This document shows, piece after piece, positions 52,819 through 61,047 of a stretch of DNA of 64,000 nt. How positions within the stretch are numbered: the stretch's first letter is position 1; every line of letters starts with the position of its first letter. The position numbers were made by a program, and so were the translations under genes. This stretch comes from Saprospiraceae bacterium (GTDB taxonomy: Bacteria; Bacteroidota; Bacteroidia; Chitinophagales; Saprospiraceae), in NCBI GenBank assembly GCA_020848695.1, contig JADLHT010000049.1:34604-98603 (forward strand). Direction: 5' to 3'. The notes beneath the pieces are model-generated. The model had not been told where the DNA came from and did not search any database. It saw only the letters and a list, made by a program, of their open reading frames with translations.

Positions 52819-54189
52819 ATGAAAAGGAGAGATTTTATAAAGAAAGGAACATTGTTGGGTTCTGTTACAATTTTAAATGCCCGAAATACCCCTTCATTAA
52901 GGAGATCTACTGGAAAAGCTAAATCCGTAATTATTATCGGGGCCGGTTTCGCCGGACTAGCTGCCGGAATGAAGTTAAAAGAAAATGATATTAAAGTTAC
53001 TATTTTAGAATCTCGAAACAGAATTGGTGGACGTGTTTTTTCACATCAACCCAATAAAGCCGATGGTCAGGTTATTGAATTAGGTGCTGAATGGGTTGGA
53101 AGTTCTCATGAACGTATTATTTCAATGTGCAGGGAATTTGGATTAAAATTGGACAACAATCAGTTTGAAACTGATCTTTTGTTGGCAGGAGAATATAAAA
53201 AAAATAAAGAATGGTCATTTAGCCCGCAAATGGATAAATTCTGGGCAGAAAAAACTTCACTTTGGGAGTCCATGTCTCAAAGTGAAAGGATGAAGCTGGA
53301 TAAAACTGATTGGTGGAGATTGCTGTCAAATAAAGGATTTTCGGAACTCGATTTATGGATGAGAGAACTTATCGATTCTACTGATTTTGGAGAAAGTATC
53401 AGGCATACATCAGGATATGCTGCGTTTGCAGAGTACGCTGAAAGCAGTGAAAAAAATGAGATGGATTTTAAAATATCCGGCGGAAACTCAATGCTCGCTG
53501 CTAAAATGATTTCAAAGATTGGGGTTGAAAATATCAGTTTGAATCATCATGTTGTGTCTATAAACCAAGATGTTGAATCCGTTACTGTAATTTGTAATAA
53601 TGGAAAATATTTAACAGCTGATCGGGTTATCTGTGCGATTCCGACACTTTCAATTTTAAAACTAAATTGGAATCCTTACTTACCAGGCAAGATGATTGAA
53701 GCATTGAATGAATTGCAGTATTCTAGAATCGGGAAATTTCCCATAGTTTTTTCTGAAAGATTTTGGAAACGAGAAGATTTTGATATGATTACAGATACGC
53801 CGGCACATTATTTCTATCATGGTACAAAAAATCAAAAAGGCAAACAAGGAGTTCTGATGTGTTATGCAATAGGTGAAAAGGCTGACGTTCTTGCTTCTGT
53901 AAATTCAGCGCAACGAAGAGATATTATTTTAGAAGCACTAAAACCGGCTTTTGGAGATGTCCGTAAGTTTGTCCTTGAGGATCTTCAATATTATTGGGGT
54001 CAAGAAAAGTATTCCGGTGGAGCTTATGCATTCTATGGTAAGAATCAATGGTTTGAGCTTATGCCGACCTTGAAACAGTCATTTCAGAATATTTATTTTG
54101 CCGGAGAACATCTGGCAGATTGGCAAGGATTTATGGAAGGAGCAATTAATAGTGGGGAAGAAGCTGCAGATCAGATTTTGAATAATTAA
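52819..54189 (+). CDS. FAD-dependent amine oxidase with a Tat-like signal
   Basis: 456 residues. The N-terminus 'MKRRDFIKKGTLLGSVTIL' is a Tat-type export signal with a twin Arg. The dinucleotide-binding motif 'VIIIGAGFAGLAAGMKLKEN' is followed by 'ILESRNRIGGRVFS', the flavin amine oxidase family signature, and 'ELGAEWVGSSHERI'. The C-terminal FAD-binding part is 'IYFAGEHLADWQGFMEGAIN'. Substrate (monoamine, polyamine or carotenoid-like) not determinable. It would be a periplasmic flavoenzyme. Monocistronic. Confidence 0.9.
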   Translation: MKRRDFIKKGTLLGSVTILNARNTPSLRRSTGKAKSVIIIGAGFAGLAAGMKLKENDIKVTILESRNRIGGRVFSHQPNKADGQVIELGAEWVGSSHERIISMCREFGLKLDNNQFETDLLLAGEYKKNKEWSFSPQMDKFWAEKTSLWESMSQSERMKLDKTDWWRLLSNKGFSELDLWMRELIDSTDFGESIRHTSGYAAFAEYAESSEKNEMDFKISGGNSMLAAKMISKIGVENISLNHHVVSINQDVESVTVICNNGKYLTADRVICAIPTLSILKLNWNPYLPGKMIEALNELQYSRIGKFPIVFSERFWKREDFDMITDTPAHYFYHGTKNQKGKQGVLMCYAIGEKADVLASVNSAQRRDIILEALKPAFGDVRKFVLEDLQYYWGQEKYSGGAYAFYGKNQWFELMPTLKQSFQNIYFAGEHLADWQGFMEGAINSGEEAADQILNN

Positions 54190-54477
54190 GCTAATCTATT
54201 TTTTTCAACCAAAGTAATTATTCATATCCATCTGCATGGTCTAAAATTATTGTAATACCCGTATAATTTTTAATTAATATGATTAATATAAAGCTCAGCT
54301 TTTGAAATTAAAGTAATCGAATATGGTTTATTCATTTATAAGCCAATAATGTATTTGAAGAAGATTAATTTCCTATCCAAGAAATATTCACTATAAACTA
54401 TTAAATGTAAATTTAATTTGTTCTCGTTATTTATCAGGAATTGTAAGATTAAGTATGAATTCGAAAAAGATATCAAC

Positions 54478-54516
54478 AAAAAAGGGGCGTGAACCGAGCG
54501 ATTCACGACCCCCCTT
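54478..54516 (-). terminator. Rho-independent terminator of the small RNA
   Basis: Ten G/C-rich base pairs (CGTGAA/TTCACG plus GGGG/CCCC around one bulged base), then TTTTTT on the minus strand. It is strongly out of character with the A/T-rich surroundings. Confidence 0.8.
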
Positions 54517-54540
54517 AATAACACTATGAGAACACCCTAA
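54478..54540 (-). ncRNA. Putative small RNA of about 60 nt
   Basis: On the minus strand a TATCTTTG promoter element (54552 to 54545) is followed within about 5 bp by a short non-coding stretch. This runs into a G+C-rich hairpin: GTCGTGAA side at 54502-54514, 8-nt loop at 54494-54501, TTCACGCCCC side at 54484-54493. A run of six T follows (54483 to 54478). This is the layout of a stand-alone small RNA with intrinsic terminator. The start at 54540 is an estimate from element spacing. The family is not identified. Confidence 0.65.
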
Positions 54541-54544
54541 GCTG

Positions 54545-54552
54545 CAAAGATA
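54545..54552 (-). promoter_or_regulatory. Promoter -7 element TATCTTTG of the small RNA
   Basis: Exact TAnnTTTG match on the minus strand. A TTTG lies upstream (54571 to 54568) at 15 bp spacing, shorter than usual. Confidence 0.6.
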
Positions 54553-54907
54553 AGTTGTGCTAATTATCAAAACCATCATTTGATCTAAAAAAATGTAATT
54601 AATTTGAATTCAACAACTTGGAATTTCTTAATATCTGTAAATCAATAAATTATAATTTTGAAAGAGTTCGGAATATTCTATCTAAAAAGAAGGGATGTAA
54701 TTAAAGAGGAGCATTTGCAAATTTGAAGATAAAAAGCTTGTCTAATATTAGTGTACTGTTCTGTTCTGTTTTGAACTCTGAAAGTCATAGCTTATCTGTA
54801 AATTTGCATTAATTTATTAATTGGGAAGTTGAATTTGATTAGCTGTGTCAATTTTTAAAGATTGAATTATTGATAAAATCGACTAATTAACATAAAATTA
54901 GCATTAT

Positions 54908-55300
54908 ATGAAAAAATCTGTATTAATCGGACTTGCTTTTTTGGTAGGAGGTATAGTATTGTTAATATCTGCTTCAAAGGATATTACTTCTTACGCAAAT
55001 TTCTCTGATGCTCGCAGAACAGGTAATTCTGTAAAAATTGTTGGTCAACTTGATAAGACTAAAGAACTTGAGTATAATCCAGTTCAGGATCCAAATAAGT
55101 TTTCATTTTATGTTGTAGATAAATCTGGCGAAAGTATTAAAGTAATTCTAAATGCAGCGAAGCCCCAGGATTTTGAACTTTCAGAACAGATTGTTGTCAC
55201 AGGAAAAATGAAGGATGAAATATTTTATGCTTCTGATGTACTTCTTAAATGTCCATCTAAATATAAAGAAGAAGAGGTCTATATCAAATCTCAAAGTTAA
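54908..55300 (+). CDS. ccmE: Cytochrome c maturation haem chaperone CcmE, Cys-type
   Basis: 130 residues. One N-terminal membrane anchor (SVLIGLAFLVGGIVLLISAS) and an OB-fold domain (NSVKIVGQLDKTKELEYNP ... IVVTGKMKDEIFYASDVLLK). CcmE binds haem covalently and passes it to CcmF. The usual haem-attaching His (HxxxY) is replaced by Cys115 in a CxxxY motif (C115-P-S-K-Y119), the variant known from some anaerobes and archaea. Its stop overlaps the ccmF start by one base (TAATG). Confidence 0.92.
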   Translation: MKKSVLIGLAFLVGGIVLLISASKDITSYANFSDARRTGNSVKIVGQLDKTKELEYNPVQDPNKFSFYVVDKSGESIKVILNAAKPQDFELSEQIVVTGKMKDEIFYASDVLLKCPSKYKEEEVYIKSQS

Positions 55301-58101
55301 TGGATGGAATTCAGTATTTAGGTGAACATTATTGGGTTCAAATATTAGGTCATGCCTTAGTTCTTACCGGATTTTTATCAAGTTTTTATGTTGCTCTACT
55401 AGGAATTAAATCATATTTTAAAAAAGGTGATGAATTGCATTTGTATCATCGATGGAGCAGAATTGGGTTCTTCATCCATGCTTTAAGTTTGCTGGGTATT
55501 ATCGGATTGATACTATTTATGATGAGCAATCATTTTTATGAGTATCATTATGTTTGGGAGCATGTTTCCGATGATCTTCCCATGAAATATATTTTGTCTG
55601 CTTTTTGGGAAGGGCAAGAAGGATCCTTTCTATTATGGATGTTCTGGAATATTGTGATCTGCATCATGTTGATTCGGCATTACAATCAGTTTACTTGGAT
55701 GAATATTGGAATAATTATGATTGTTCAAGGTGTTCTGATGAGTATGATTTTGGGAGTGTATGTGTTCGGGTTTAAACTTGGAAGCAGTCCCTTTCTTCTT
55801 CTGCGGCAGACCATGGATATTCCTTTGTTTAAAAATCCTGACTATGTCAGATTGATTGAAGGAAATGGGATGAATCCATTGTTGCAAAATTATTGGATGC
55901 TTATTCATCCGCCAACTTTGTTTTTAGGATTTGCTTCAACAATAATTCCATTTTCTTATGCACTTTCAGGTCTTATCACCAGAAAATACACGGAATGGCT
56001 AAAGCCTTGTCTTAAATGGAGTTTATTCTCCGCATCATTTCTTTGTCTTGGTATCCTTATGGGTGGTATATGGGCATATGAAGCCTTGTCATTTGGAGGA
56101 TATTGGGCCTGGGATCCTGTAGAAAATATGTCTTTGGTTCCCTGGCTGGTTCTTATTGCCGGTATTCATAGCCATCTGATTGCGCAATCAACAGGATATT
56201 CGGTAAAAGCAACTTTTTTGTTTTATTTTTTATCATTTGCTCTAGTAATTTATTCAACCTATCTTACTAGAAGTGGAGTATTGGGCGACACAAGTGTACA
56301 TGCATTTACAGGTCTCGGTTTGGGTTGGCAATTGGTTGGATTTATTTTTCTGATTCTTATTATTCCAATATTTTTTCTAATAAGATCAAGAAAAGAAATA
56401 CCGGTATTAGACCATGAAGAAAGTATGGATTCTCGTGAATTCTGGATGTTTATTGGTAGTCTGATACTACTGTTTAGTGCAGTATTAATCAGTTTTACAA
56501 CAAGCATACCGGTTTACAATAAGCTGCTCGATTTTATTGCTGGGCTTTTCTCATTAGACTGGAAGCATTTGCATCGGAGTGCCCCGGTTGATGTAATTAG
56601 TCATCACAACCGATTTCAAATTTGGATCGCAATAATTGTTGCATTGCTTTCCGGATTTGGTTTATACTTGAGATATATGGGCAAAAATTTAAAGGGTTTG
56701 CCAAAATTGTTTTTTAAACAAATAGTGATTCTACTTTTTATTACGCTAATTTTGTGCATAGTTGTAACGCAGTTTGTTGATAGAAAAAATTCTGCGATTT
56801 ATTTGCTTACATTCTCAGCCTTGTTTGCAATAATCTCAAATACTTATTATATCCTAAGCAATTTGAAAGCAAATTCCAAAATGAAATCAGCAATAATTTC
56901 ACATACAGGATTTGGAATATTGTTATTAGGTGTAATTTTTACCGGATTGAATAGGAAGAATATTGTTCCGGATAAATTTTTTCAGGAAGATATTTTATTA
57001 AATGATGCGCCTGAAGCCGTTAATCGTCATTTCTTATTATTTAAAAATGAAAAAAAATTTGCCGATGGATATTGGTTAAATTATACCCACGATACCTTGG
57101 AAGGTAGGTTTAGAAATTATACCATTAATGTTGAATCTGAAGGCAATAAAAATGAGAAGTTTGCAATATATCCGGATGTACAGTATGATAATAAACTTAC
57201 AAAAGTAGCATCTGCAAATCCTTATATTGTGCATTACTGGAATAGAGACCTTTTTACTTTAATAGCTCAGATTCCAACTGTACAGATGGATGCAGAAAAT
57301 GCAAAGAAAGCAGAAGATAGTCTACAATATAAAAGTTATAATTTAAGGCTTAATGATACTGTTTTTACTGAGAGCAATTATTTTGTTCTAAAGGGAATCA
57401 ACAAAGATTATAAAGAAAATAGACTGGATATGTCTGAAGATGATTTTGGACTATCATTCAGAATAGAAACCGGTTCAATAGATGATTCAATTCATGGAGA
57501 ATTAAACCCGAGTATTGTATTTCAATCCAATCAGGCTTTTAAGTTTTCTGACAAATTTGACAAGAACGGAGTGAAAGCAATTGTTTCTGACTCCATATCC
57601 TTATTAATTTCAAAGCTAAATTCTGCAATAAAGCCGGAACTGTTTGAATTGAAGGCGGACGAAGTTTATACTTCAAGTGATGGGACAGTTTTTAAATTAA
57701 TTGGCTTTGATAAGAATCCAAAGTCAAAGCGTTATGATAAGGAAGAAGGGGATATATCTCTATCTGCACGTGTGGAGATCAGTAAGAATGATAAAGAATG
57801 GATAGTTGAACCTATATATTTCATTAGGGATCGATTTGAAAGTGATATACCTTATGTTAATTATTCTAGAGAAGTTCAGCTTGCCTTTAAAAATATTAAT
57901 CCAGAAACAGGAGAGATGGCATTTGAGTATACTGCGTTGAAGTTGCCGGATCAATTTCCAATTCAAATTGCCGAAAATGCGCAACGAACGGATTATCTGG
58001 TTATGGAGATTATTGTATTTCCGGGAATTAGGTTAGTTTGGTTGGGAAGCCTAATGATGGTTTTAGGTCTTGCCATCGGTTCATACAACAGAAGAAAGTA
58101 G
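55300..58101 (+). CDS. ccmF: Cytochrome c haem lyase subunit CcmF
   Basis: 933 residues, polytopic, longer than E. coli CcmF because of a large periplasmic C-terminal insert. The WWD-type haem-handling motif is 'GGYWAWDPVENMSLVPWLVL' near residues 265-285, with flanking haem-ligand histidines (LIHPPTLFLGF; AGIHSHLIAQ). Attaches haem to apocytochromes c with CcmE. Translationally coupled to ccmE; other ccm genes are not in the window. Confidence 0.95.
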   Translation: MDGIQYLGEHYWVQILGHALVLTGFLSSFYVALLGIKSYFKKGDELHLYHRWSRIGFFIHALSLLGIIGLILFMMSNHFYEYHYVWEHVSDDLPMKYILSAFWEGQEGSFLLWMFWNIVICIMLIRHYNQFTWMNIGIIMIVQGVLMSMILGVYVFGFKLGSSPFLLLRQTMDIPLFKNPDYVRLIEGNGMNPLLQNYWMLIHPPTLFLGFASTIIPFSYALSGLITRKYTEWLKPCLKWSLFSASFLCLGILMGGIWAYEALSFGGYWAWDPVENMSLVPWLVLIAGIHSHLIAQSTGYSVKATFLFYFLSFALVIYSTYLTRSGVLGDTSVHAFTGLGLGWQLVGFIFLILIIPIFFLIRSRKEIPVLDHEESMDSREFWMFIGSLILLFSAVLISFTTSIPVYNKLLDFIAGLFSLDWKHLHRSAPVDVISHHNRFQIWIAIIVALLSGFGLYLRYMGKNLKGLPKLFFKQIVILLFITLILCIVVTQFVDRKNSAIYLLTFSALFAIISNTYYILSNLKANSKMKSAIISHTGFGILLLGVIFTGLNRKNIVPDKFFQEDILLNDAPEAVNRHFLLFKNEKKFADGYWLNYTHDTLEGRFRNYTINVESEGNKNEKFAIYPDVQYDNKLTKVASANPYIVHYWNRDLFTLIAQIPTVQMDAENAKKAEDSLQYKSYNLRLNDTVFTESNYFVLKGINKDYKENRLDMSEDDFGLSFRIETGSIDDSIHGELNPSIVFQSNQAFKFSDKFDKNGVKAIVSDSISLLISKLNSAIKPELFELKADEVYTSSDGTVFKLIGFDKNPKSKRYDKEEGDISLSARVEISKNDKEWIVEPIYFIRDRFESDIPYVNYSREVQLAFKNINPETGEMAFEYTALKLPDQFPIQIAENAQRTDYLVMEIIVFPGIRLVWLGSLMMVLGLAIGSYNRRK

Positions 58102-58102
58102 T

Positions 58103-58903
58103 ATGGATATTCAGAAGATAGTTTTACTTGGTTCTGGAAATTTGGCAAATCATTTTGGCAAATATTTTATTAAGAATAAAATAAATGTTACGCAGGTAAT
58201 ATCGAGAAACAAACATACTGTTACAGCCTTATCAAGAAAATTGAAGACATTATGCGATACATCAATAGAAATGATTGATCGAAAAGCAGATGCTTACTTC
58301 TTATGCGTTAATGATGACTCTATAAAGCAATTAAGTGTTGATCTCAGTGGATTCCTTTCATCTGATAAATTGCTAATCCATTGTTCCGGAAGCCGTTCTT
58401 TGGAAGAAATTGATGATTACTTTGAGAACAGGGCAGTAATTTGGCCATTGCAAAGTTTTGGAATTTTGTCAAAACTTGATTGGATAAGAATCCCTTTTTT
58501 TGTAGAAAGCTCTCATGGTGCAACAAATGCAATAGAAGAATTTTGTAAAAAATTAAAATGGAAATATTATCCTGTAGATTATGTGAGAAGGAAAAGAATA
58601 CATTTAGCGGCCGTAATTGCAAATAATTTTACAAATTTTAATTTAATTGTTGCTGATAAAATTCTCCATTCAATTGATATCCCTTTAGAAGTATTAAAAC
58701 CTATCCTGAATGAAGGAATCGAAAATGCATTCTTAAATGGGCCGGAGCAAAGTCAAACTGGACCCGCAAAAAGATCTGATCAAAAGGTGATACAATTCCA
58801 GCTTAAAGAATTATCCGGAATCATGCCGGAATTCAAAGAAATTTATAAACTTTATAGCCAAAAAATTCAAGATCATTATAATAGAAATTCGAACTTAGGA
58901 TGA
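58103..58903 (+). CDS. Rossmann-fold oxidoreductase-like protein with DUF2520 domain
   Basis: 266 residues from the ATG at 58103; the longer frame from 58070 lies entirely inside the ccmF coding end and adds no conserved residues. The N-terminal NAD(P)-binding motif is 'IVLLGSGNLANHFGKYFIKN', with 'AYFLCVNDDSIKQL' and 'LLIHCSGSRSLEEI' as in ProC/F420-reductase-like proteins. The C-terminal DUF2520 domain has 'HLAAVIANNFTNF' and 'ENAFLNGPEQSQTGPAKRSD'. A soluble dehydrogenase or reductase; the substrate is unknown. Starts 1 bp after ccmF. Confidence 0.88.
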   Translation: MDIQKIVLLGSGNLANHFGKYFIKNKINVTQVISRNKHTVTALSRKLKTLCDTSIEMIDRKADAYFLCVNDDSIKQLSVDLSGFLSSDKLLIHCSGSRSLEEIDDYFENRAVIWPLQSFGILSKLDWIRIPFFVESSHGATNAIEEFCKKLKWKYYPVDYVRRKRIHLAAVIANNFTNFNLIVADKILHSIDIPLEVLKPILNEGIENAFLNGPEQSQTGPAKRSDQKVIQFQLKELSGIMPEFKEIYKLYSQKIQDHYNRNSNLG

Positions 58904-59145
58904 GATTATTAGGCAATATTAAGCACCCAAAACTCTTAATCAGTGTATTTAAGTCTGGTGAGAAGTTAATTGTTAAGTTTGAAGCTGGTCCACTTGAACA
59001 GAGCTATAAGTTTTTGGAAAATGATAAAATTTTTGATCTGGAGTCCATTGAGAAGTTATTAACGGAATCCAATTATATTCAGGTGTTTGAGGTTTTTGAA
59101 AGAATGTATTTAAATTATAATTCTATTCATGGTGATGCGAAGTGA
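58900..59145 (+). CDS. Small conserved Bacteroidota protein of unknown function
   Basis: 81 residues, cytoplasmic, alpha-beta pattern 'IKHPKLLISVFKSGEKLIVK' and 'GPLEQSYKFLENDKIFDLES'. Overlaps the preceding stop by 4 bases (ATGA), so it is translationally coupled to the DUF2520 gene. Small proteins of this pattern occur in the phylum; no function is known to me. Confidence 0.7.
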   Translation: MRLLGNIKHPKLLISVFKSGEKLIVKFEAGPLEQSYKFLENDKIFDLESIEKLLTESNYIQVFEVFERMYLNYNSIHGDAK

Positions 59146-59198
59146 AACTTTTTCCTTTTAAAATACTCTTTAAGAATATCAGTAACTAATTAGTCTTT

Positions 59199-59771
59199 AT
59201 GTATCGTTTGAAAATTTGCATTGGGATACCTTTCTTGGTTATTCTTGTTATGATTTGCAATTCTTGTGTTGCAGATCAATATAACGATAAGAATTATTCA
59301 AATTTATCAATAAGTTTCAATTCAGGACCTTTTGCCGGAAAGGATATCAAACTTAATATTTTGAATAGTGTTGAAGTATTGAACTATTATTCATTGAAAA
59401 ATACGACCAGGGTGTTTTGTACTAAACTGGAAGGCGAAGCTGGACGTAATTACAAACCACAAAGTTCCGTTAATTTTGCCTGGATTGGCAACCCTGAAGT
59501 TGGGGAGTATTTACTCAGTAATTTTAACAATTCCGGAAGTTTGAATTCCGGTGATATTGAACTTGATTACACAGATGGAGAGTATCTAAGCGCAAATATA
59601 CCCGCTCAGGTTAAAGTATCGGTTTTCAGGTATGACCAGATTGATTTGAGGGTTGAAGGAGAAATGAATTTCTCAACCAATTTGTACCATGAAACCGCTT
59701 TGGGTTCTAAGACATATTCTACAATGTGTACGTTGAAATTTAGTCTTTTTAGAGGAGTTGATAAAAAATAA
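59199..59771 (+). CDS. Predicted lipoprotein of unknown function
   Basis: 190 residues. Signal 'IPFLVILVMICNSCVADQ' with a plausible lipobox Cys. The mature part has alternating beta strands and two further Cys, near positions 70 and 178 ('TRVFCTKLEG' and 'YSTMCTLKFS'). No family recognised. It precedes bamD but a separate promoter lies between them. Confidence 0.65.
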   Translation: MYRLKICIGIPFLVILVMICNSCVADQYNDKNYSNLSISFNSGPFAGKDIKLNILNSVEVLNYYSLKNTTRVFCTKLEGEAGRNYKPQSSVNFAWIGNPEVGEYLLSNFNNSGSLNSGDIELDYTDGEYLSANIPAQVKVSVFRYDQIDLRVEGEMNFSTNLYHETALGSKTYSTMCTLKFSLFRGVDKK

Positions 59772-59829
59772 TTTAAATCATTGATATACATTTATTTATG
59801 CATATGAATAATATGTATTTGTAATAAGC

Positions 59830-59845
59830 TGTGATATTATTCACA
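59830..59845. promoter_or_regulatory. CRP/FNR-family operator-like palindrome upstream of bamD
   Basis: TGTGA-N6-TCACA (N6 = TATTAT), an exact match to the CRP-type half-site consensus. Its centre is about 53 bp upstream of the predicted transcription start of bamD, a position suited to activation. Confidence 0.4.
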
Positions 59846-59877
59846 CAACATAAGATCACGATATACGTTTAACTGCT

Positions 59878-59885
59878 TAACTTTG
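59878..59885 (+). promoter_or_regulatory. Promoter -7 element TAACTTTG of the bamD operon
   Basis: Exact TAnnTTTG match ending 9 bp before the ATG at 59895. It overlaps a TTG that would otherwise be read as an upstream start. Confidence 0.6.
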
Positions 59886-59894
59886 CGACCTTTC

Positions 59895-60722
59895 ATGCAT
59901 AAGCTATTGTTTTTCATTATTTTAACAGGTTGTTTGTTGTCTTCCTGTAAATCTTCTTTTGAGAAAATCAGAACAGGAGGAGATATGCCATTAATGTTAA
60001 AAACAGCAAACAAGCTTTATGCGGATAAGGAATATCTTAAGGCTTCGACTTTATACGACCTGATGTTTTCAAATTACCGAGGACAGAAAGAAGCTGAAGA
60101 GATATTTTTCAATAATGCGTTTTGTAATTTTTATTTACAAAATTATGAGACAGCAAATTACATGTTTACTTCCTATGGAAACACTTTTTTTAATAGCTCA
60201 AAAAAAGAAGAGGCAGATTATATGGCAGCCTATTCTATTTATAAGACCTCACCCGATTATAAATTAGATCAGACATCAACGCATAAGGCTATAGATCTAT
60301 TACAAGCCTTTGTAAATCATTATCCTGAGTCTAAGCGACTTAACGATTGTAATAAGTTGATTGATGAATTGAGATTAAAGCTGGAGGTAAAAATGTTTGA
60401 AAATGGTAAATTGTATTACAATCTTCAGCATTTCCAGGGCGCAATTACCACATTTGAAAATCTATTAATAGAATTTCCGGATACAAAAAATGATCGGGAG
60501 ATTAGGGCACTTATGGTTAATGCTGCTTATGAATGGGCGATAAATAGTATTTTTGAGAAGCAAAAAGAGAGATACTTGAGAACCGCTGAGCTAGCTGATA
60601 GTTATTTGAAAAAGTATCCCACCGGTAAAAATTCAGATATCAAAGAAATCAAGAAAAAAGCAATTAGTAAATCTAAAAATCCTATATACGATGGATATCA
60701 AAACACAAGTACAAAAAGTTAA
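59895..60722 (+). CDS. bamD: Outer-membrane protein assembly factor BamD
   Basis: 275 residues from the ATG at 59895. The in-frame TTG at 59883 is part of the TAACTTTG promoter element and can be dismissed. Lipoprotein signal 'LLFFIILTGCLLSSC' then TPR helices ('MLKTANKLYADKEYLKASTL', 'NAFCNFYLQNYETANYMF', 'HFQGAITTFENLLIEFPDTK'). Essential lipoprotein of the Bam complex that inserts barrel proteins into the outer membrane. Its end overlaps the start of rpoZ by 32 bp. Confidence 0.92.
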   Translation: MHKLLFFIILTGCLLSSCKSSFEKIRTGGDMPLMLKTANKLYADKEYLKASTLYDLMFSNYRGQKEAEEIFFNNAFCNFYLQNYETANYMFTSYGNTFFNSSKKEEADYMAAYSIYKTSPDYKLDQTSTHKAIDLLQAFVNHYPESKRLNDCNKLIDELRLKLEVKMFENGKLYYNLQHFQGAITTFENLLIEFPDTKNDREIRALMVNAAYEWAINSIFEKQKERYLRTAELADSYLKKYPTGKNSDIKEIKKKAISKSKNPIYDGYQNTSTKS

Positions 60723-61029
60723 TCCGAATATTCAGGCGCGTGACGTTTTGGGTCTCGTAAAGAAAACGGGTAGTATCTATGAAGCTATCAATATAATGGC
60801 TAACAGGGCAAATCAGTTAAATGATGATATCAAAGCTGAGTTGCATGAGAAACTTGAAGAGTTTGCAAGTCATTCAGATACAATAGAGGAGGTACAAGAA
60901 AATAAGGAGCAAATTGAAATCTCTAAATTTTATGAAAAACTTCCAAATCCTGTAATTATTTCGATTAGTGAATTTACCAATGATCAATTGGAGTTTCGTT
61001 ATCGTGATGAATTAGGACAAAACGAATAA
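60691..61029 (+). CDS. rpoZ: RNA polymerase omega subunit (Bacteroidota form)
   Basis: 112 residues. Omega-like core 'SIYEAINIMANRANQLNDDI' and the Bacteroidota-specific tail 'EIISKFYEKLPNPVII'-like segment (here EQIEISKFYEKLPNPV). It stabilises the polymerase. Located between bamD and coaBC as is usual in the phylum; the start codon lies inside bamD. Confidence 0.88.
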   Translation: MDIKTQVQKVNPNIQARDVLGLVKKTGSIYEAINIMANRANQLNDDIKAELHEKLEEFASHSDTIEEVQENKEQIEISKFYEKLPNPVIISISEFTNDQLEFRYRDELGQNE

Positions 61030-61047
61030 ACATTTTACTCTAACAGA

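Larger units (their letters stand above)
54190..54907. other. Gene-free stretch (718 bp) containing a minus-strand small-RNA locus
   Basis: The longest non-coding interval in the window. I see no supported coding frame on either strand. The only strong structure is the promoter plus terminator pair at 54478-54552; the remainder is A/T-rich sequence. Confidence 0.7.

Noticed and set aside
54525..54539. Plus-strand mini-frame ATG AGA ACA CCC TAA
   Set aside because: Four codons only. The same bases are better explained as the 5' part of the minus-strand small RNA.
59883..59894. TTG start giving BamD four extra residues
   Set aside because: The TTG is the end of the TAACTTTG promoter element; the ATG at 59895 gives a normal lipoprotein signal.
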